This document shows, one piece after another, positions 1 through 6,850 of a DNA stretch of 20,634 nucleotides. The notes below the pieces were generated by a model. The model was not told the DNA's origin. It saw only the letters and a program-made list of their open reading frames with translations, and ran no database searches. The DNA is from Conexibacter sp. Lineage in GTDB: Bacteria; Actinomycetota; Thermoleophilia; Solirubrobacterales; Solirubrobacteraceae. The stretch lies in NCBI GenBank assembly GCA_025964215.1, contig JAOPZG010000395.1:1-20634 (forward strand), in the 5' to 3' direction. Every line of letters starts with the position of its first letter. Positions within the stretch are counted from its first letter, which is position 1. Both the position numbers and the translations under genes were made by a program.

Positions 1-2
1 TC

Positions 3-218
3 GCCGCCATCTGCGTCGCAGCGGTCCTGGCACTGGGCCTGGGCGCCTGGGCGATCATCCCCGCGCTCGCCGTCCTCGTCCTCGCGACGCTGCTCGCAGT
101 GCGCTCGGTTTTCGGGCTCGCCGACGAAGTCGAACATGGGGGCCGGAGATCCGTGCAAATCAGCGCTTCTCAGAGGGCGGTGACCTCCCGAGTGCGATGC
201 AAGAAGTCTGCGCTGTAA
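3..218 (+). CDS. C-terminal part of a membrane protein (5' truncated)
   Basis: An open frame enters from the left edge and stops at TAA 216-218. About 40 residues at its visible start are strongly hydrophobic (for example AVLALGLGAWAIIPALAVLV), enough for one or two membrane spans. A short polar tail ending in CKKSAL follows. Family and function cannot be told from 71 residues. The tail after about residue 46 is unlike the hydrophobic part. It could be non-native sequence joined by a rearrangement, since it coincides with an inverted repeat and with gene remnants further right. Confidence 0.5.
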   Translation, partial: AAICVAAVLALGLGAWAIIPALAVLVLATLLAVRSVFGLADEVEHGGRRSVQISASQRAVTSRVRCKKSAL

Positions 219-232
219 AGTACCTGATTTGC
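155..232. repeat. 9-bp inverted repeat with 60-bp spacer
   Basis: GCAAATCAG at 155-163 is repeated in inverse orientation as CTGATTTGC at 224-232. The arms are perfect and AT-richer than their surroundings. They bracket the end of the truncated membrane-protein frame. This could be an element end, a recombination site or chance. Confidence 0.35.
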
Positions 233-306
233 AGGGGCTTATTTGGCGTTCCGCAGGAGGGGTGCTGGCCCGGATTACCGGCGATTCCCGGCGATCCTGG
301 GGGTTC

Positions 307-332
307 CAGGCACTCGGGAATCCCAGTGCCTG
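307..332. repeat. Near-palindromic hairpin
   Basis: CAGGCACT (307-314) pairs with AGTGCCTG (325-332), and inside it GGGA (316-319) pairs with TCCC (321-324) around a single A. C315 is a bulge. No T-run follows, so it is not a classical terminator. Its compact form resembles an extragenic palindromic repeat. Confidence 0.45.
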
Positions 333-360
333 AAGGGGTCCCGTGCCTGAAGCGGGTCCC
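326..360. repeat. Two tandem copies of a 17/18-bp repeat
   Basis: GTGCCTGAAGGGGTCCC (326-342) is followed directly by GTGCCTGAAGCGGGTCCC (343-360). The copies differ by one inserted base. The first overlaps the right arm of the hairpin at 307-332. Confidence 0.6.
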
Positions 361-630
361 TGTTGCGGCTCGCTTCCCCTATCTCGAGCAGCGGCTAGCG
401 CGCCCGCCGCCGTCTGTCCGTGACGCGGCGGTCTCCGCGTAGACGCCGATTTTAGGCCGCGGTCGTCAGCAGGCGATCCTTGATCGGGCGTTGCGCTCGT
501 CCTCGATTGGCGACGCATCTGCGATATTCGCGGTGAGGCGCGGGTCGTCCGGTCGGAGCGTCAGCCGTTGAACACGACGGGCTCGCCGTCGATCTGAATG
601 ATGCGCATGGCGCGCTCCTGCGGGCGGCGA

Positions 631-908
631 TATAGCGTCCGATCGTTCATCCAGACCAACAACGAGCGCGCCGGCGAGCTGGCGGGTTCATCGTCAAGAC
701 GATCGACGGCACGGGCACCGTCGGGATGCTCAACTGCTACGCCGGGGTGCCGAGCTGCGACGAGCGGACCTCCGGAGCACGCGCGAAGTTGGGCTCTGGC
801 ATCGCCGTCAAGGGCCCGCTCGACGTCAAGTGCGACCGTTAGAAGGCCGTCGCGGCGACGCAGAACCTGATGACCGCCAACCCGTTCGTGCTGGCCCGCG
901 GGCGGTAG
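631..908 (+). pseudogene. Decayed fragment of a periplasmic sugar-binding protein
   Basis: Two frames together read like the middle of a ribose-type ABC binding protein. The first frame gives RSFIQTNNERAGELAG, matching SFIATDNFKGGEIAG (residues 148-162) of the intact receptor at 5386. After a frameshift near 684-687 the next frame gives GTVGMLNCYAGVPSCDERTS, which aligns with the receptor's GEVGFIECSQKFQSCRDRVA. It then has IAVKGPLDVKCDR, an in-frame TAG at 840-842, and KAVAATQNLMTANPFVLA. Both ends are missing. It is a relic of a receptor related to, but clearly diverged from, the intact one, so it is not a recent duplicate. It is certainly non-functional. Confidence 0.7.
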
Positions 909-942
909 GTCCCGGCAGGGGCGTTGGCGTCGACCTGATCCG

Positions 943-2304
943 CTACGGCGAGCCCGACGCCGTCGTGCTGCGCGCGACGGGCGACGGCAGGATCCGGTCG
1001 GCGTTGCCGTGCATGAGGCGCGGGACGAGCGCCAACGCCCGCTGCGACGTGAGCCAGCCGTCCGCGATGAGCCCTTCGAGCGCGAGGGCGAGCCCGTGGC
1101 GCGCCAGCGCCGCGTGGCCAGGAACGGTCTCGACGCAGACGACGTCGGCGCCGAAGCCCAGCAGCTTGGTCGAGGGTGCGCTGAGCAGGAAGCGCTGTGT
1201 GAAGTCGACCGCCGACCGGGGTGCGAGCGACCATGCCCAGCAGAGGTCGACGATGACGTTCGGGCTGTGTCGCGCGAGCGCCAGCAGCCGCTCCTGGTCG
1301 GGCCACGCCATGTGCATCAGGACGAACGTGTTCTGCGGTCGCGCGTGCACGAGCCGGCCGATGTCGCCGACGTGGCGATCCAGGTGCGAGTAGGCGGGCA
1401 GCGCGAGGTCGGCGAGGTAGCCGAGGTGGAACTTGACCGGCCGCTCGTGCCCGGCCGCGAGGTCGAGCGCGCGCAGCAGCAGGAAGTCCTCGACCGCGCG
1501 CCGGTCATCCGCGGAGGCGGTGCCTGCGCGCAGCCGCGAGAAGGCGCGGTGGGGTGGGTCGTCGTCGATCGCGACCGCGAGCGGTCGGGCGTAGGCCCAC
1601 GGGCACTTGACCGCGACCGCGCTCGGTGCCCAGCGGGCAAAGCAGTCCTCCATCAACTCCAGGTAGTCGTCGAGCCGGCTGATCTCGCGGTTGCTGGCGG
1701 CCTCGAGCCGTGCGTGCGCGCCGAGCACGAGCGGGACGATCGAGAGGTCCTGCTCCAAGAGGTCCGGGGTCGCCGTCTCGCAGAACGGATCCTGGTCGAG
1801 GCTGTTGACCTGCGCCCGGCTGATGCCGGCGTGCTCGCGCAGCACCGTCGCGTAGTACCCCGGCTGCCTCAGGGCGCGCAGGCGGGCGTCGATCTCGCAG
1901 ACCGTCTCGGAGGCCAGGCGCAAGCCGGTGAGCGCTTCGGTGCTGGCGTCGATGGCCCATCCGAAGCCGGTGTCCCGGATGCGGTCGAGGTGCGGTGCGA
2001 GCGTGTGCCATGCCGCCTCGGGATCGCCGTCCTCAGCGGTGAGGACGGCGAGCTGCTCGCGGCTCAGCCCGGCAGACCGCATGTCGTTGAGCGCATAGCC
2101 GCCGAGCACGCACGTCCAGTCGCGAGGCACACGCGTCACGCCGCCGCGCCAGTCCTCGAACGCGTACCCGCCGTCGAGCAGGCGGGTCTTCTCCTCGACG
2201 AGGTGCTCGTGCGTGTCGACCCAATCGGTGGCGTCGATCAATGCGCGCAGCTCGCTGTCGCCGCCCACGGTCGCGGCACGATCGGAGGCCGGGGTGTGGA
2301 TCAT
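943..2304 (-). CDS. Amidohydrolase-2 family metal-dependent hydrolase
   Basis: This is a 453-residue TIM-barrel hydrolase of the amidohydrolase superfamily (amidohydrolase 2 type). Visible metal and active-site candidates are the N-terminal THEHL (H32, H34), VKCPWAYARP (K233), VKFHLGY (H293), LMHMAWP (H331) and the late GFGAD (D387). The C-terminal GNADRI is typical of the family. Such enzymes hydrolyse or decarboxylate cyclic or acidic substrates, and some relatives are uronate isomerases. The exact substrate cannot be read from sequence. It lies 50 bp behind the LacI-type gene on the same strand, with a LacI-type palindrome in the gap. It is therefore probably co-regulated with the divergent sugar importer, and may process the imported compound or a derivative. 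The start ATG at 2304 has no strong Shine-Dalgarno sequence. Confidence 0.8.
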   Translation of the reverse strand: MIHTPASDRAATVGGDSELRALIDATDWVDTHEHLVEEKTRLLDGGYAFEDWRGGVTRVPRDWTCVLGGYALNDMRSAGLSREQLAVLTAEDGDPEAAWHTLAPHLDRIRDTGFGWAIDASTEALTGLRLASETVCEIDARLRALRQPGYYATVLREHAGISRAQVNSLDQDPFCETATPDLLEQDLSIVPLVLGAHARLEAASNREISRLDDYLELMEDCFARWAPSAVAVKCPWAYARPLAVAIDDDPPHRAFSRLRAGTASADDRRAVEDFLLLRALDLAAGHERPVKFHLGYLADLALPAYSHLDRHVGDIGRLVHARPQNTFVLMHMAWPDQERLLALARHSPNVIVDLCWAWSLAPRSAVDFTQRFLLSAPSTKLLGFGADVVCVETVPGHAALARHGLALALEGLIADGWLTSQRALALVPRLMHGNADRILPSPVARSTTASGSP

Positions 2305-2330
2305 CGAACGGCACAGTAGCCCATCTTGGA

Positions 2331-2342
2331 GAAAACGTTTGC
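2331..2342. promoter_or_regulatory. LacI-type operator before the amidohydrolase
   Basis: GAAAACGTTTGC has the AANCGNTT-like core with central CG typical of LacI/PurR-family operators. It sits in the 50-bp gap between the LacI-type gene and the amidohydrolase. The core resembles the palindrome at 3471-3488, GAAACCGTTTTC. It may allow separate control of the amidohydrolase within the unit. Confidence 0.55.
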
Positions 2343-2354
2343 GTCAAACGTCGC

Positions 2355-3410
2355 TCAGCGTGGCGGCGGGGCGCTCGAGCCCCGGACGACGAGCCGCGGC
2401 GCCGTCCGGACGGAGCGCGTCGCCGAGCGACGCTCCTCGACGCGCTCGACGAGGAGGTCGACGAGCAGGTGGCCGAGGTTGCGCCCGTCCTGGTCGACCG
2501 TCGTCAGCGACACGCCCGGAAGCCCCGTGATCGGGATGTTGTCCCAGCCCACGATCGAGATGTCGCCGGGGACGTCGAGGCCCGCGTCAGCCGCCGCGGC
2601 GATCGCCCCGAGCGCCGCGGCGTCGCTGCCGGCGAACAGCGCCGTCGGCCGGCGCTTGCCCTGCAAGAGCGTGCGGAACCCGACGTTGCCTCCCTCCATC
2701 GCGTCCGGGTGCTCCACGCGGATCAGCTGCGGCGTCACGCCGAGGCGCTGGGCCTCCTCGACGAAGGCTGCGGCGCGCTGCTTGGCGGAGATCGTCGTCG
2801 TCCTCGACCCCTCGACCGGCCCGATGTGCGCGACCGAGCGATGGCCCAGCCCGGTGAGGTGCTCCATGACCAGCCGCGTCCCGAAAGCGTTGTCGACGGT
2901 GACCGTGTCGCAGGTGGCGAGGGTCTCGTAGTGGCTGAAGACGACCGTCGGCAGGCGACGGCCGGCGTCCTCGATCGCCTTGGTGGCCAAGCGCGGACCG
3001 AGCATCAACACCCCGTCCATCCCGTGGTCGGCCATCATCGCGACGATCGCGTCGTCGGTCGCGGAGTCCTCGCGCCCGACGCCGACGAGCACCTGGAAGC
3101 CGGCGTCGTCGGCCCGCTCGTTGATGTAGTCGACCAGCGTCGCCTGCCACGGGTTGGAGAGGACCGAGACGACGACACCCATGGTGTAGGTCCGGCCGCG
3201 CATGCTGCGCGCGCCGGCACGGGGTCGGTACTGGAGCTCGTCGATCGCCGCCCGGACGCGGACGCGCGTCTGGGGGGTCGCTCCGACGATGTCGCGCATG
3301 ACCCGGGAGACGGTCGCCACCGAGACGCCCGCGAGCGTCGCCACGTCGGCGATCGTGGCCCGCCGATCGGGTGCGGGCGGGGTGGGGCGTTCATCGATCC
3401 GTGGGGTCAT
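2355..3410 (-). CDS. LacI family transcriptional regulator
   Basis: The N-terminal helix-turn-helix reads ATIADVATLAGVSVATVSRV, followed by the hinge region. A periplasmic-binding-protein-like effector domain follows, with PTALFAGSDAAALGAIAAA and DISIVGWDNIP near the C-terminus, as in LacI/PurR repressors. The ATG at 3410 (351 residues) fits the family. An in-frame TTG at 3419 would add three residues. Such proteins normally repress until a sugar-like effector binds. The gene is divergent from the ribose-type importer and upstream of the amidohydrolase. LacI-type palindromes lie in front of both, so it most likely controls these two units and senses the imported compound or a metabolite of it. 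Confidence 0.9.
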   Translation of the reverse strand: MTPRIDERPTPPAPDRRATIADVATLAGVSVATVSRVMRDIVGATPQTRVRVRAAIDELQYRPRAGARSMRGRTYTMGVVVSVLSNPWQATLVDYINERADDAGFQVLVGVGREDSATDDAIVAMMADHGMDGVLMLGPRLATKAIEDAGRRLPTVVFSHYETLATCDTVTVDNAFGTRLVMEHLTGLGHRSVAHIGPVEGSRTTTISAKQRAAAFVEEAQRLGVTPQLIRVEHPDAMEGGNVGFRTLLQGKRRPTALFAGSDAAALGAIAAAADAGLDVPGDISIVGWDNIPITGLPGVSLTTVDQDGRNLGHLLVDLLVERVEERRSATRSVRTAPRLVVRGSSAPPPR

Positions 3411-3440
3411 CGCGGCCAAGGCTATCTAGGAGAGCAGGCC

Positions 3441-3470
3441 TTGACAGCGACAAGCCCGTCCGATTACGGT
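3441..3470 (+). promoter_or_regulatory. Promoter of the ABC importer operon
   Basis: A consensus -35 box, TTGACA (3441-3446), is followed after 18 bp by TACGGT (3465-3470) as a weak -10. The LacI-type palindrome begins at the next base, so a bound repressor would cover the transcription start. Confidence 0.6.
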
Positions 3471-3488
3471 GACGAAACCGTTTTCGTC
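3471..3488. promoter_or_regulatory. LacI-type operator before the importer
   Basis: GACGAAACCGTTTTCGTC is an 18-bp palindrome with one mismatched pair next to the centre and a central CG, the form expected of a LacI-family operator. It directly follows the -10 box and lies 39 bp before the permease start. The divergent lacI-type gene begins at 3410. Confidence 0.75.
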
Positions 3489-3527
3489 TACCGGCGTCGT
3501 CCGACGCCCATCGGGGGAGCAGCGACA

Positions 3528-4589
3528 TTGAGCGACATCACAGCGCCGGCCGCGGAGCGCGGACACACGCCTCCGGCCGAGACGGCCGGGCGGACCCTGC
3601 GTGTCGCGCTGGCGATCGTGCGTGTCGGACCGGTGGCGATCCTCATCGTGCTCTTCGCCGTCATGACCCTCCTGTCGTCGGTGTTCTTCACCGAGCGCAA
3701 CCTGCAGAACCTCGTGATGCAGACGTCGGTCATCGCCGTGCTCGCCGTCGGGCAGCTGCTCGTCATCGTCACGCGTGGCATCGACATCTCGGTGGGCTCG
3801 ATCCTCGGGCTGTCGACGATCACCGGCGGTCTCGCGTTCGGAACGGCCTGGGGCGGGAGCGCCGTCGCGACGATCCTCATCATGGCCGGCACCGGCTTGG
3901 CCGTCGGCGCGGTCAACGGCATCGCCTACGTCTACGGCCGCATGCCCAATCCGCTGATCATCACGCTGGCGACGTTGGGTATCGCGCGGGGTCTGGCCCT
4001 GATCATCTCAGGAGGCGACTCGGTCGTCGGCATGCCCGGGCTCGTCGTGGACCTGGGCTCGGGGCTCGTCGGGCCGGTTCCGTGGGCGGGCGTGTTCCTG
4101 CTGGTCGTCGCGGGCGCGGCGTCGTTCCTGACGCGTCAGACGCAGTGGGGCGCCTGGATCTACGCCGTCGGCGGGAACCCCGAGGCCGCGGCGCGCGTCG
4201 GCATGCCCGTGCGCCGGGTCCTCGTCTCGGTCTACTGCCTGTCGGGCGTCTGTGCCGGCCTGGCGGCGGTGCTCGTCGCCGGGCGCACCGACTCGGGCTT
4301 CCCGCAGGCCGGCCAGCTGTCCGAGCTCGACGCGATCGCGGCCGTGATCATCGGCGGCGCGAGCATCCTCGGCGGCCGCGGCACGGTCTCGGGCGCGGTG
4401 GTCGGGGCGTTCATCATCGGGACGATCCGCAACGGGCTCAACCTGCTCGACGTCGACCCGAATTGGCAGCTGGTCACCGTCGGCGTCGTGGTCGCGCTCG
4501 CGGTGGAGCTCGACGTGATCCGGGCCGCGCTGGAGCGACGGTTCCAGGCGGTACAGGCCGGGCGCGGCTCGGCCGGGGCATCGGCATGA
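3528..4589 (+). CDS. Ribose-type sugar ABC transporter permease
   Basis: This 353-residue hydrophobic protein belongs to the RbsC/XylH-like permease family. The conserved cytoplasmic segment VTRGIDISVGSILGLS lies near residues 83-98. The C-terminal block ASILGGRGTVSGAVVGAFII followed by GTIRNGLNLL is also characteristic. Several hydrophobic spans begin near residue 33, after a polar N-terminus. I chose TTG 3528 because a GGGGGAG ribosome-binding site lies about 8 bp before it. The frame is open far upstream, but that part overlaps the lacI gene and the operator. The protein would form the membrane channel for the ATPase and receptor encoded next. Its stop overlaps the ATPase start by four bases. 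The substrate is unknown; a sugar or cyclitol is likely from context. Confidence 0.9.
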   Translation: MSDITAPAAERGHTPPAETAGRTLRVALAIVRVGPVAILIVLFAVMTLLSSVFFTERNLQNLVMQTSVIAVLAVGQLLVIVTRGIDISVGSILGLSTITGGLAFGTAWGGSAVATILIMAGTGLAVGAVNGIAYVYGRMPNPLIITLATLGIARGLALIISGGDSVVGMPGLVVDLGSGLVGPVPWAGVFLLVVAGAASFLTRQTQWGAWIYAVGGNPEAAARVGMPVRRVLVSVYCLSGVCAGLAAVLVAGRTDSGFPQAGQLSELDAIAAVIIGGASILGGRGTVSGAVVGAFIIGTIRNGLNLLDVDPNWQLVTVGVVVALAVELDVIRAALERRFQAVQAGRGSAGASA

Positions 4590-5335
4590 GCGCGCCGTTC
4601 GTCCTGGAGGCCCGCGGCGTGGTCAAGTACTTCGGCGCGGTGTGCGCGCTGGACGGGGCCCAGCTCCAGCTCGCAGACGGGGAGATCCTCGCGCTGCTCG
4701 GCGACAACGGCGCAGGCAAGTCGACCCTCATCAAGTGCCTGACCGGCGTGCATCGGCCCGACGCCGGCGAGATCCGGGTCGACGGGGCGCGATTGACGAT
4801 GAAGTCGGCCGCCGACGCCCGCGCGGCGGGCATCGAGACCGTGTACCAGGATCTTGCGTTGTTCGACAACTTGAGCCCGACGCAGAACTTCTTCGCCGGG
4901 CGCGAGCAGGTCTCCGGAGCGCGCCTGCTGGGGCGGCTGGCCGTGCTGCGCAAGCGCAGCATGCACGCCGAGACGCTCGTCGCGCTCGACCGCCTCGGCG
5001 TGCGCATCCCGCAGGACGCGGCCACGGTCGGCCTCATGTCGGGCGGGCAGCGGCAGGGCATCGCGGTCGCGCGCGCTGCCGCCTTCGCCGGTCGCGTCGT
5101 GATCTTGGACGAGCCCACCGCAGCACTGGGGCTTCGTGAATCTCGCGCGGTGCTCGACATCGTCAAGCGCCTGCCTGAGCAGGGGATCAGCGTGATCCTC
5201 ATTTCGCACAACCTCGACCACGTGACGGAGGTCGCAGATCGCGCCGTCGTCATGCGTCGGGGCAGGGTCGTCGGGGAGGCAGTGCCCAGCGATGAGACCC
5301 ACGAGCAGCTCGTGGGCCTGATCGTCAACGGCTAG
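4586..5335 (+). CDS. Sugar ABC transporter ATPase, single-domain type
   Basis: This 249-residue ATP-binding subunit powers the importer. Walker A is GDNGAGKST (39-47), the signature is LMSGGQRQG, Walker B is VVILDEPTAA, and the H-loop histidine is in LISHNLDHV. It has one nucleotide-binding domain, as in FrcA-type ATPases, rather than the duplicated roughly 500-residue form of RbsA/XylG, so it would work as a homodimer. It overlaps the permease by ATGA, which implies translational coupling. All catalytic motifs are intact. Confidence 0.92.
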   Translation: MSAPFVLEARGVVKYFGAVCALDGAQLQLADGEILALLGDNGAGKSTLIKCLTGVHRPDAGEIRVDGARLTMKSAADARAAGIETVYQDLALFDNLSPTQNFFAGREQVSGARLLGRLAVLRKRSMHAETLVALDRLGVRIPQDAATVGLMSGGQRQGIAVARAAAFAGRVVILDEPTAALGLRESRAVLDIVKRLPEQGISVILISHNLDHVTEVADRAVVMRRGRVVGEAVPSDETHEQLVGLIVNG

Positions 5336-5385
5336 CGACGCTTGTCGCCGGCGAAGCGCAGTACAACGCAAGGAGTTCAACAACG

Positions 5386-6390
5386 ATGCAGGTGCGCAAG
5401 CATCGCGCGGCGCTGGTCGCCGCGCTGGCAACGACGGCCGTGGTGGCCACCGGGTGTGGATCGGACGGCGGCTCGTCGTCCTCCGGCGGAGCGGCGACGC
5501 AGGGCGCGTCCGGTCCCAAGCCGGTGACGATCGGCATCCTCGTGCCGTCCACGACCAACCCCTACTGGAACGCGCTCCTGAGCGGCGCTCGCGCACAGGC
5601 CGCCAAGATGCCTGGCGTGAAGCTCAACGTGCAGGCCAGCAGCGACGACTCCGATGTTCCCGGCGGCCTGGCCAAGCTTGACGCGTTCCAGACCAAGGGC
5701 GTGGACGCCGTCGCCGCCGTCGCCTACATCGGTGAGCCGATGCGACCGAAGTTCGAGCAGCTCGTCGCCCAGAAGATCCCGGTGGTCTTCCTGGACACGA
5801 AGGTGCCCGATTGGGACGGAGAGACGTCGTTCATCGCGACCGACAACTTCAAGGGCGGCGAGATCGCGGGAGCGTTCATCAAGCAGCAGCTCGGCGGGCC
5901 GGGCGAGGTCGGGTTCATCGAGTGCTCGCAGAAGTTCCAGAGCTGCCGCGACCGGGTGGCCGGCGCCAAGAAGGCGCTGACAGGCTCGGGCATCAAGATC
6001 GACGGCCCGCTCGACGGCGATTGCAACCCGAACACCACCGTGTCGGTCACCCAGGACATGCTGACCGCGCACCCGAAGATCAAGATGTTCTACGCCGGAT
6101 GCGGGCAGTCCGCGCTCGGCGCCTCGACGGCGCTGGCGAAGTCCGGACACCACGACGTCACGGTGATCGGCTTCGACGGGGCGCCCGACGAGCTGACGGC
6201 GATCGGGGCTGGCAAGCAGCTCGCCACGGTCGCCCAGCTGCCGCTGAAGATCGGGAGCCTCGGCGTCAAGAACGCGGTGGCCGCCGCGCGCGGCGAGAGC
6301 GTGCCGAAGCAGATCAGCTCCGGCCAGGTCCTGGTGACGAAGGACAACGTCGCGCAGTTCAAGGCCGACAGCCAGGACATCGACAGCTGA
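5386..6390 (+). CDS. Ribose-type sugar-binding lipoprotein of the ABC importer
   Basis: This 334-residue substrate receptor has a lipoprotein signal peptide: a basic start, a hydrophobic core, and a lipobox ending VATGC with Cys24 as the lipid site, then a Ser/Gly-rich linker. The mature part starts TIGILVPSTTNPYWNALLSG, typical of LacI-like periplasmic binding proteins. It contains a Cys-Cys pair (IECSQKFQSCRD) and VIGFDGAPDEL, the usual late ligand-contact region. AGGAG at 5371-5375 precedes ATG by 10 bp. It is the last gene of the permease-ATPase-receptor operon, 50 bp after the ATPase. It would be anchored outside the membrane and deliver substrate to the permease. Two decayed relatives lie at 631-908 and 6496-6706. 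Confidence 0.9.
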   Translation: MQVRKHRAALVAALATTAVVATGCGSDGGSSSSGGAATQGASGPKPVTIGILVPSTTNPYWNALLSGARAQAAKMPGVKLNVQASSDDSDVPGGLAKLDAFQTKGVDAVAAVAYIGEPMRPKFEQLVAQKIPVVFLDTKVPDWDGETSFIATDNFKGGEIAGAFIKQQLGGPGEVGFIECSQKFQSCRDRVAGAKKALTGSGIKIDGPLDGDCNPNTTVSVTQDMLTAHPKIKMFYAGCGQSALGASTALAKSGHHDVTVIGFDGAPDELTAIGAGKQLATVAQLPLKIGSLGVKNAVAAARGESVPKQISSGQVLVTKDNVAQFKADSQDIDS

Positions 6391-6403
6391 GCACCGGCGG
6401 GCG

Positions 6404-6427
6404 GCGCGACCTCTCCGGGGGTCGCGC
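6404..6427 (+). terminator. Hairpin after the importer operon
   Basis: GCGCGACC (6404-6411) pairs perfectly with GGTCGCGC (6420-6427) around an 8-base loop, 14 bp after the receptor stop. No T-run follows, which is common for GC-rich actinobacterial terminators. It is likely to end the importer transcript. Confidence 0.55.
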
Positions 6428-6495
6428 TGGCCTGGCGCCGCCCCCGTGTGCTGCGCACGACGAGCGCTGTCGGGCGGGGTGCTCGACGCCGCCTC

Positions 6496-6706
6496 GTGAT
6501 CTCGTCGCTCAACAACGAGGGCCTTCGAGGCCGAGATCGAAGGTGCCCGCGCCGCTGTGACGGCCGATGGGCACGCTCCTGCGCGCAGCGCCACGAGAGC
6601 AAGGGTCGGGCCGACGATCGTGCAACTGGTCCAGCAGGACGATGTCGGCGGGACGGTCGACACACCGGCACCCCGCAGCGTCATCTCCGAGGAGAACGCA
6701 CCTTGA
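6496..6706 (+). pseudogene. Possible internally deleted remnant of a second sugar-binding protein
   Basis: One frame reads LVISSLNN. After a one-base shift at about 6520 the next frame reads AFEAEIEGARAAVTADGH, which resembles the first strand and helix of a ribose-type binding protein. The same frame runs to TGA 6704-6706 and ends GGTVDTPAPRSVISEENA, like the C-termini of these proteins (a V-DTP...-I-ENA pattern). The roughly 200 residues that should lie between are missing. If correct, this is an N-terminus joined to a C-terminus by deletion. The identification rests on short motifs only. Confidence 0.35.
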
Positions 6707-6732
6707 CGTGAGCAGTGAGTTAGTGATCTAAT
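6703..6732 (+). promoter_or_regulatory. Promoter of the broken-SDR/oxidoreductase unit
   Basis: TTGACG (6703-6708) and TCTAAT (6727-6732) are separated by 18 bp. The -10 box lies inside the 15-bp FadR-type palindrome, so regulator binding would block RNA polymerase. The iol promoter at 12501 has the same architecture. Confidence 0.6.
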
Positions 6733-6736
6733 CTCT
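6722..6736. promoter_or_regulatory. FadR-type operator, copy 1
   Basis: AGTGATCTAATCTCT reads AGAGATTAGATCACT on the other strand. It matches the copies at 9472-9486 and 12520-12534 at 14 and 13 of 15 positions. It is a near-perfect palindrome covering the -10 box, and is probably bound by the GntR/FadR-type protein encoded at 11491. Confidence 0.7.
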
Positions 6737-6748
6737 ACCGGGACATCC

Positions 6749-6826
6749 CGGCGGTCCGACCCACCGCCGTCGCCAGAGCCGCCGATCGACGTTCCTTCCC
6801 TCCTCGGGAGTCGATCGGCGGCCTGG
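6749..6826 (+). promoter_or_regulatory. Structured 5' leader with two strong hairpins
   Basis: Hairpin A pairs CGGCGGT (6749-6755) with ACCGCCG (6763-6769). Hairpin B pairs GCCGCCGATCGAC (6778-6790) with GTCGATCGGCGGC (6810-6822). It extends past one bulged A with CCAG (6773-6776) and CTGG (6823-6826), giving 17 bp. The 19-base loop is pyrimidine-rich and contains TCCCT, complementary to part of the AAGGGA ribosome-binding site at 6839-6844. The element lies between the promoter and the start of the broken SDR gene. It could be an attenuator or a cis-regulatory RNA; it matches no riboswitch class I know. Confidence 0.5.
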
Positions 6827-6850
6827 CACTCTTCCAGCAAGGGACTCGGC

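Larger units (their letters stand above)
219..630. other. Intergenic stretch without a recognisable gene
   Basis: No open frame here has protein-like composition. The stretch holds a near-palindromic hairpin (307-332) and a 17/18-bp tandem repeat (326-360). On the minus strand, a short frame ending at 561 reads ERAMRIIQIDGEPVVFNG before a stop. This looks like a protein C-terminus, but nothing recognisable lies upstream of it. I see no promoter or RNA gene. Confidence 0.4.

Noticed and set aside
197..442. 81-codon plus-strand open frame after the membrane-protein fragment
   Set aside because: Pro/Gly-rich without recognisable motifs. It runs through the hairpin and tandem repeat, and its start overlaps the end of another frame.
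561..653. Minus-strand frame ending IIQIDGEPVVFNG
   Set aside because: It reads like a protein C-terminus, but only about 30 residues are open. Part of it is antisense to the receptor remnant, so it is noted under the intergenic entry only.
2241..3527. Upstream extension of the permease frame
   Set aside because: This part overlaps the lacI-type gene on the other strand plus the promoter and operator. A ribosome-binding site and the family length support TTG 3528.
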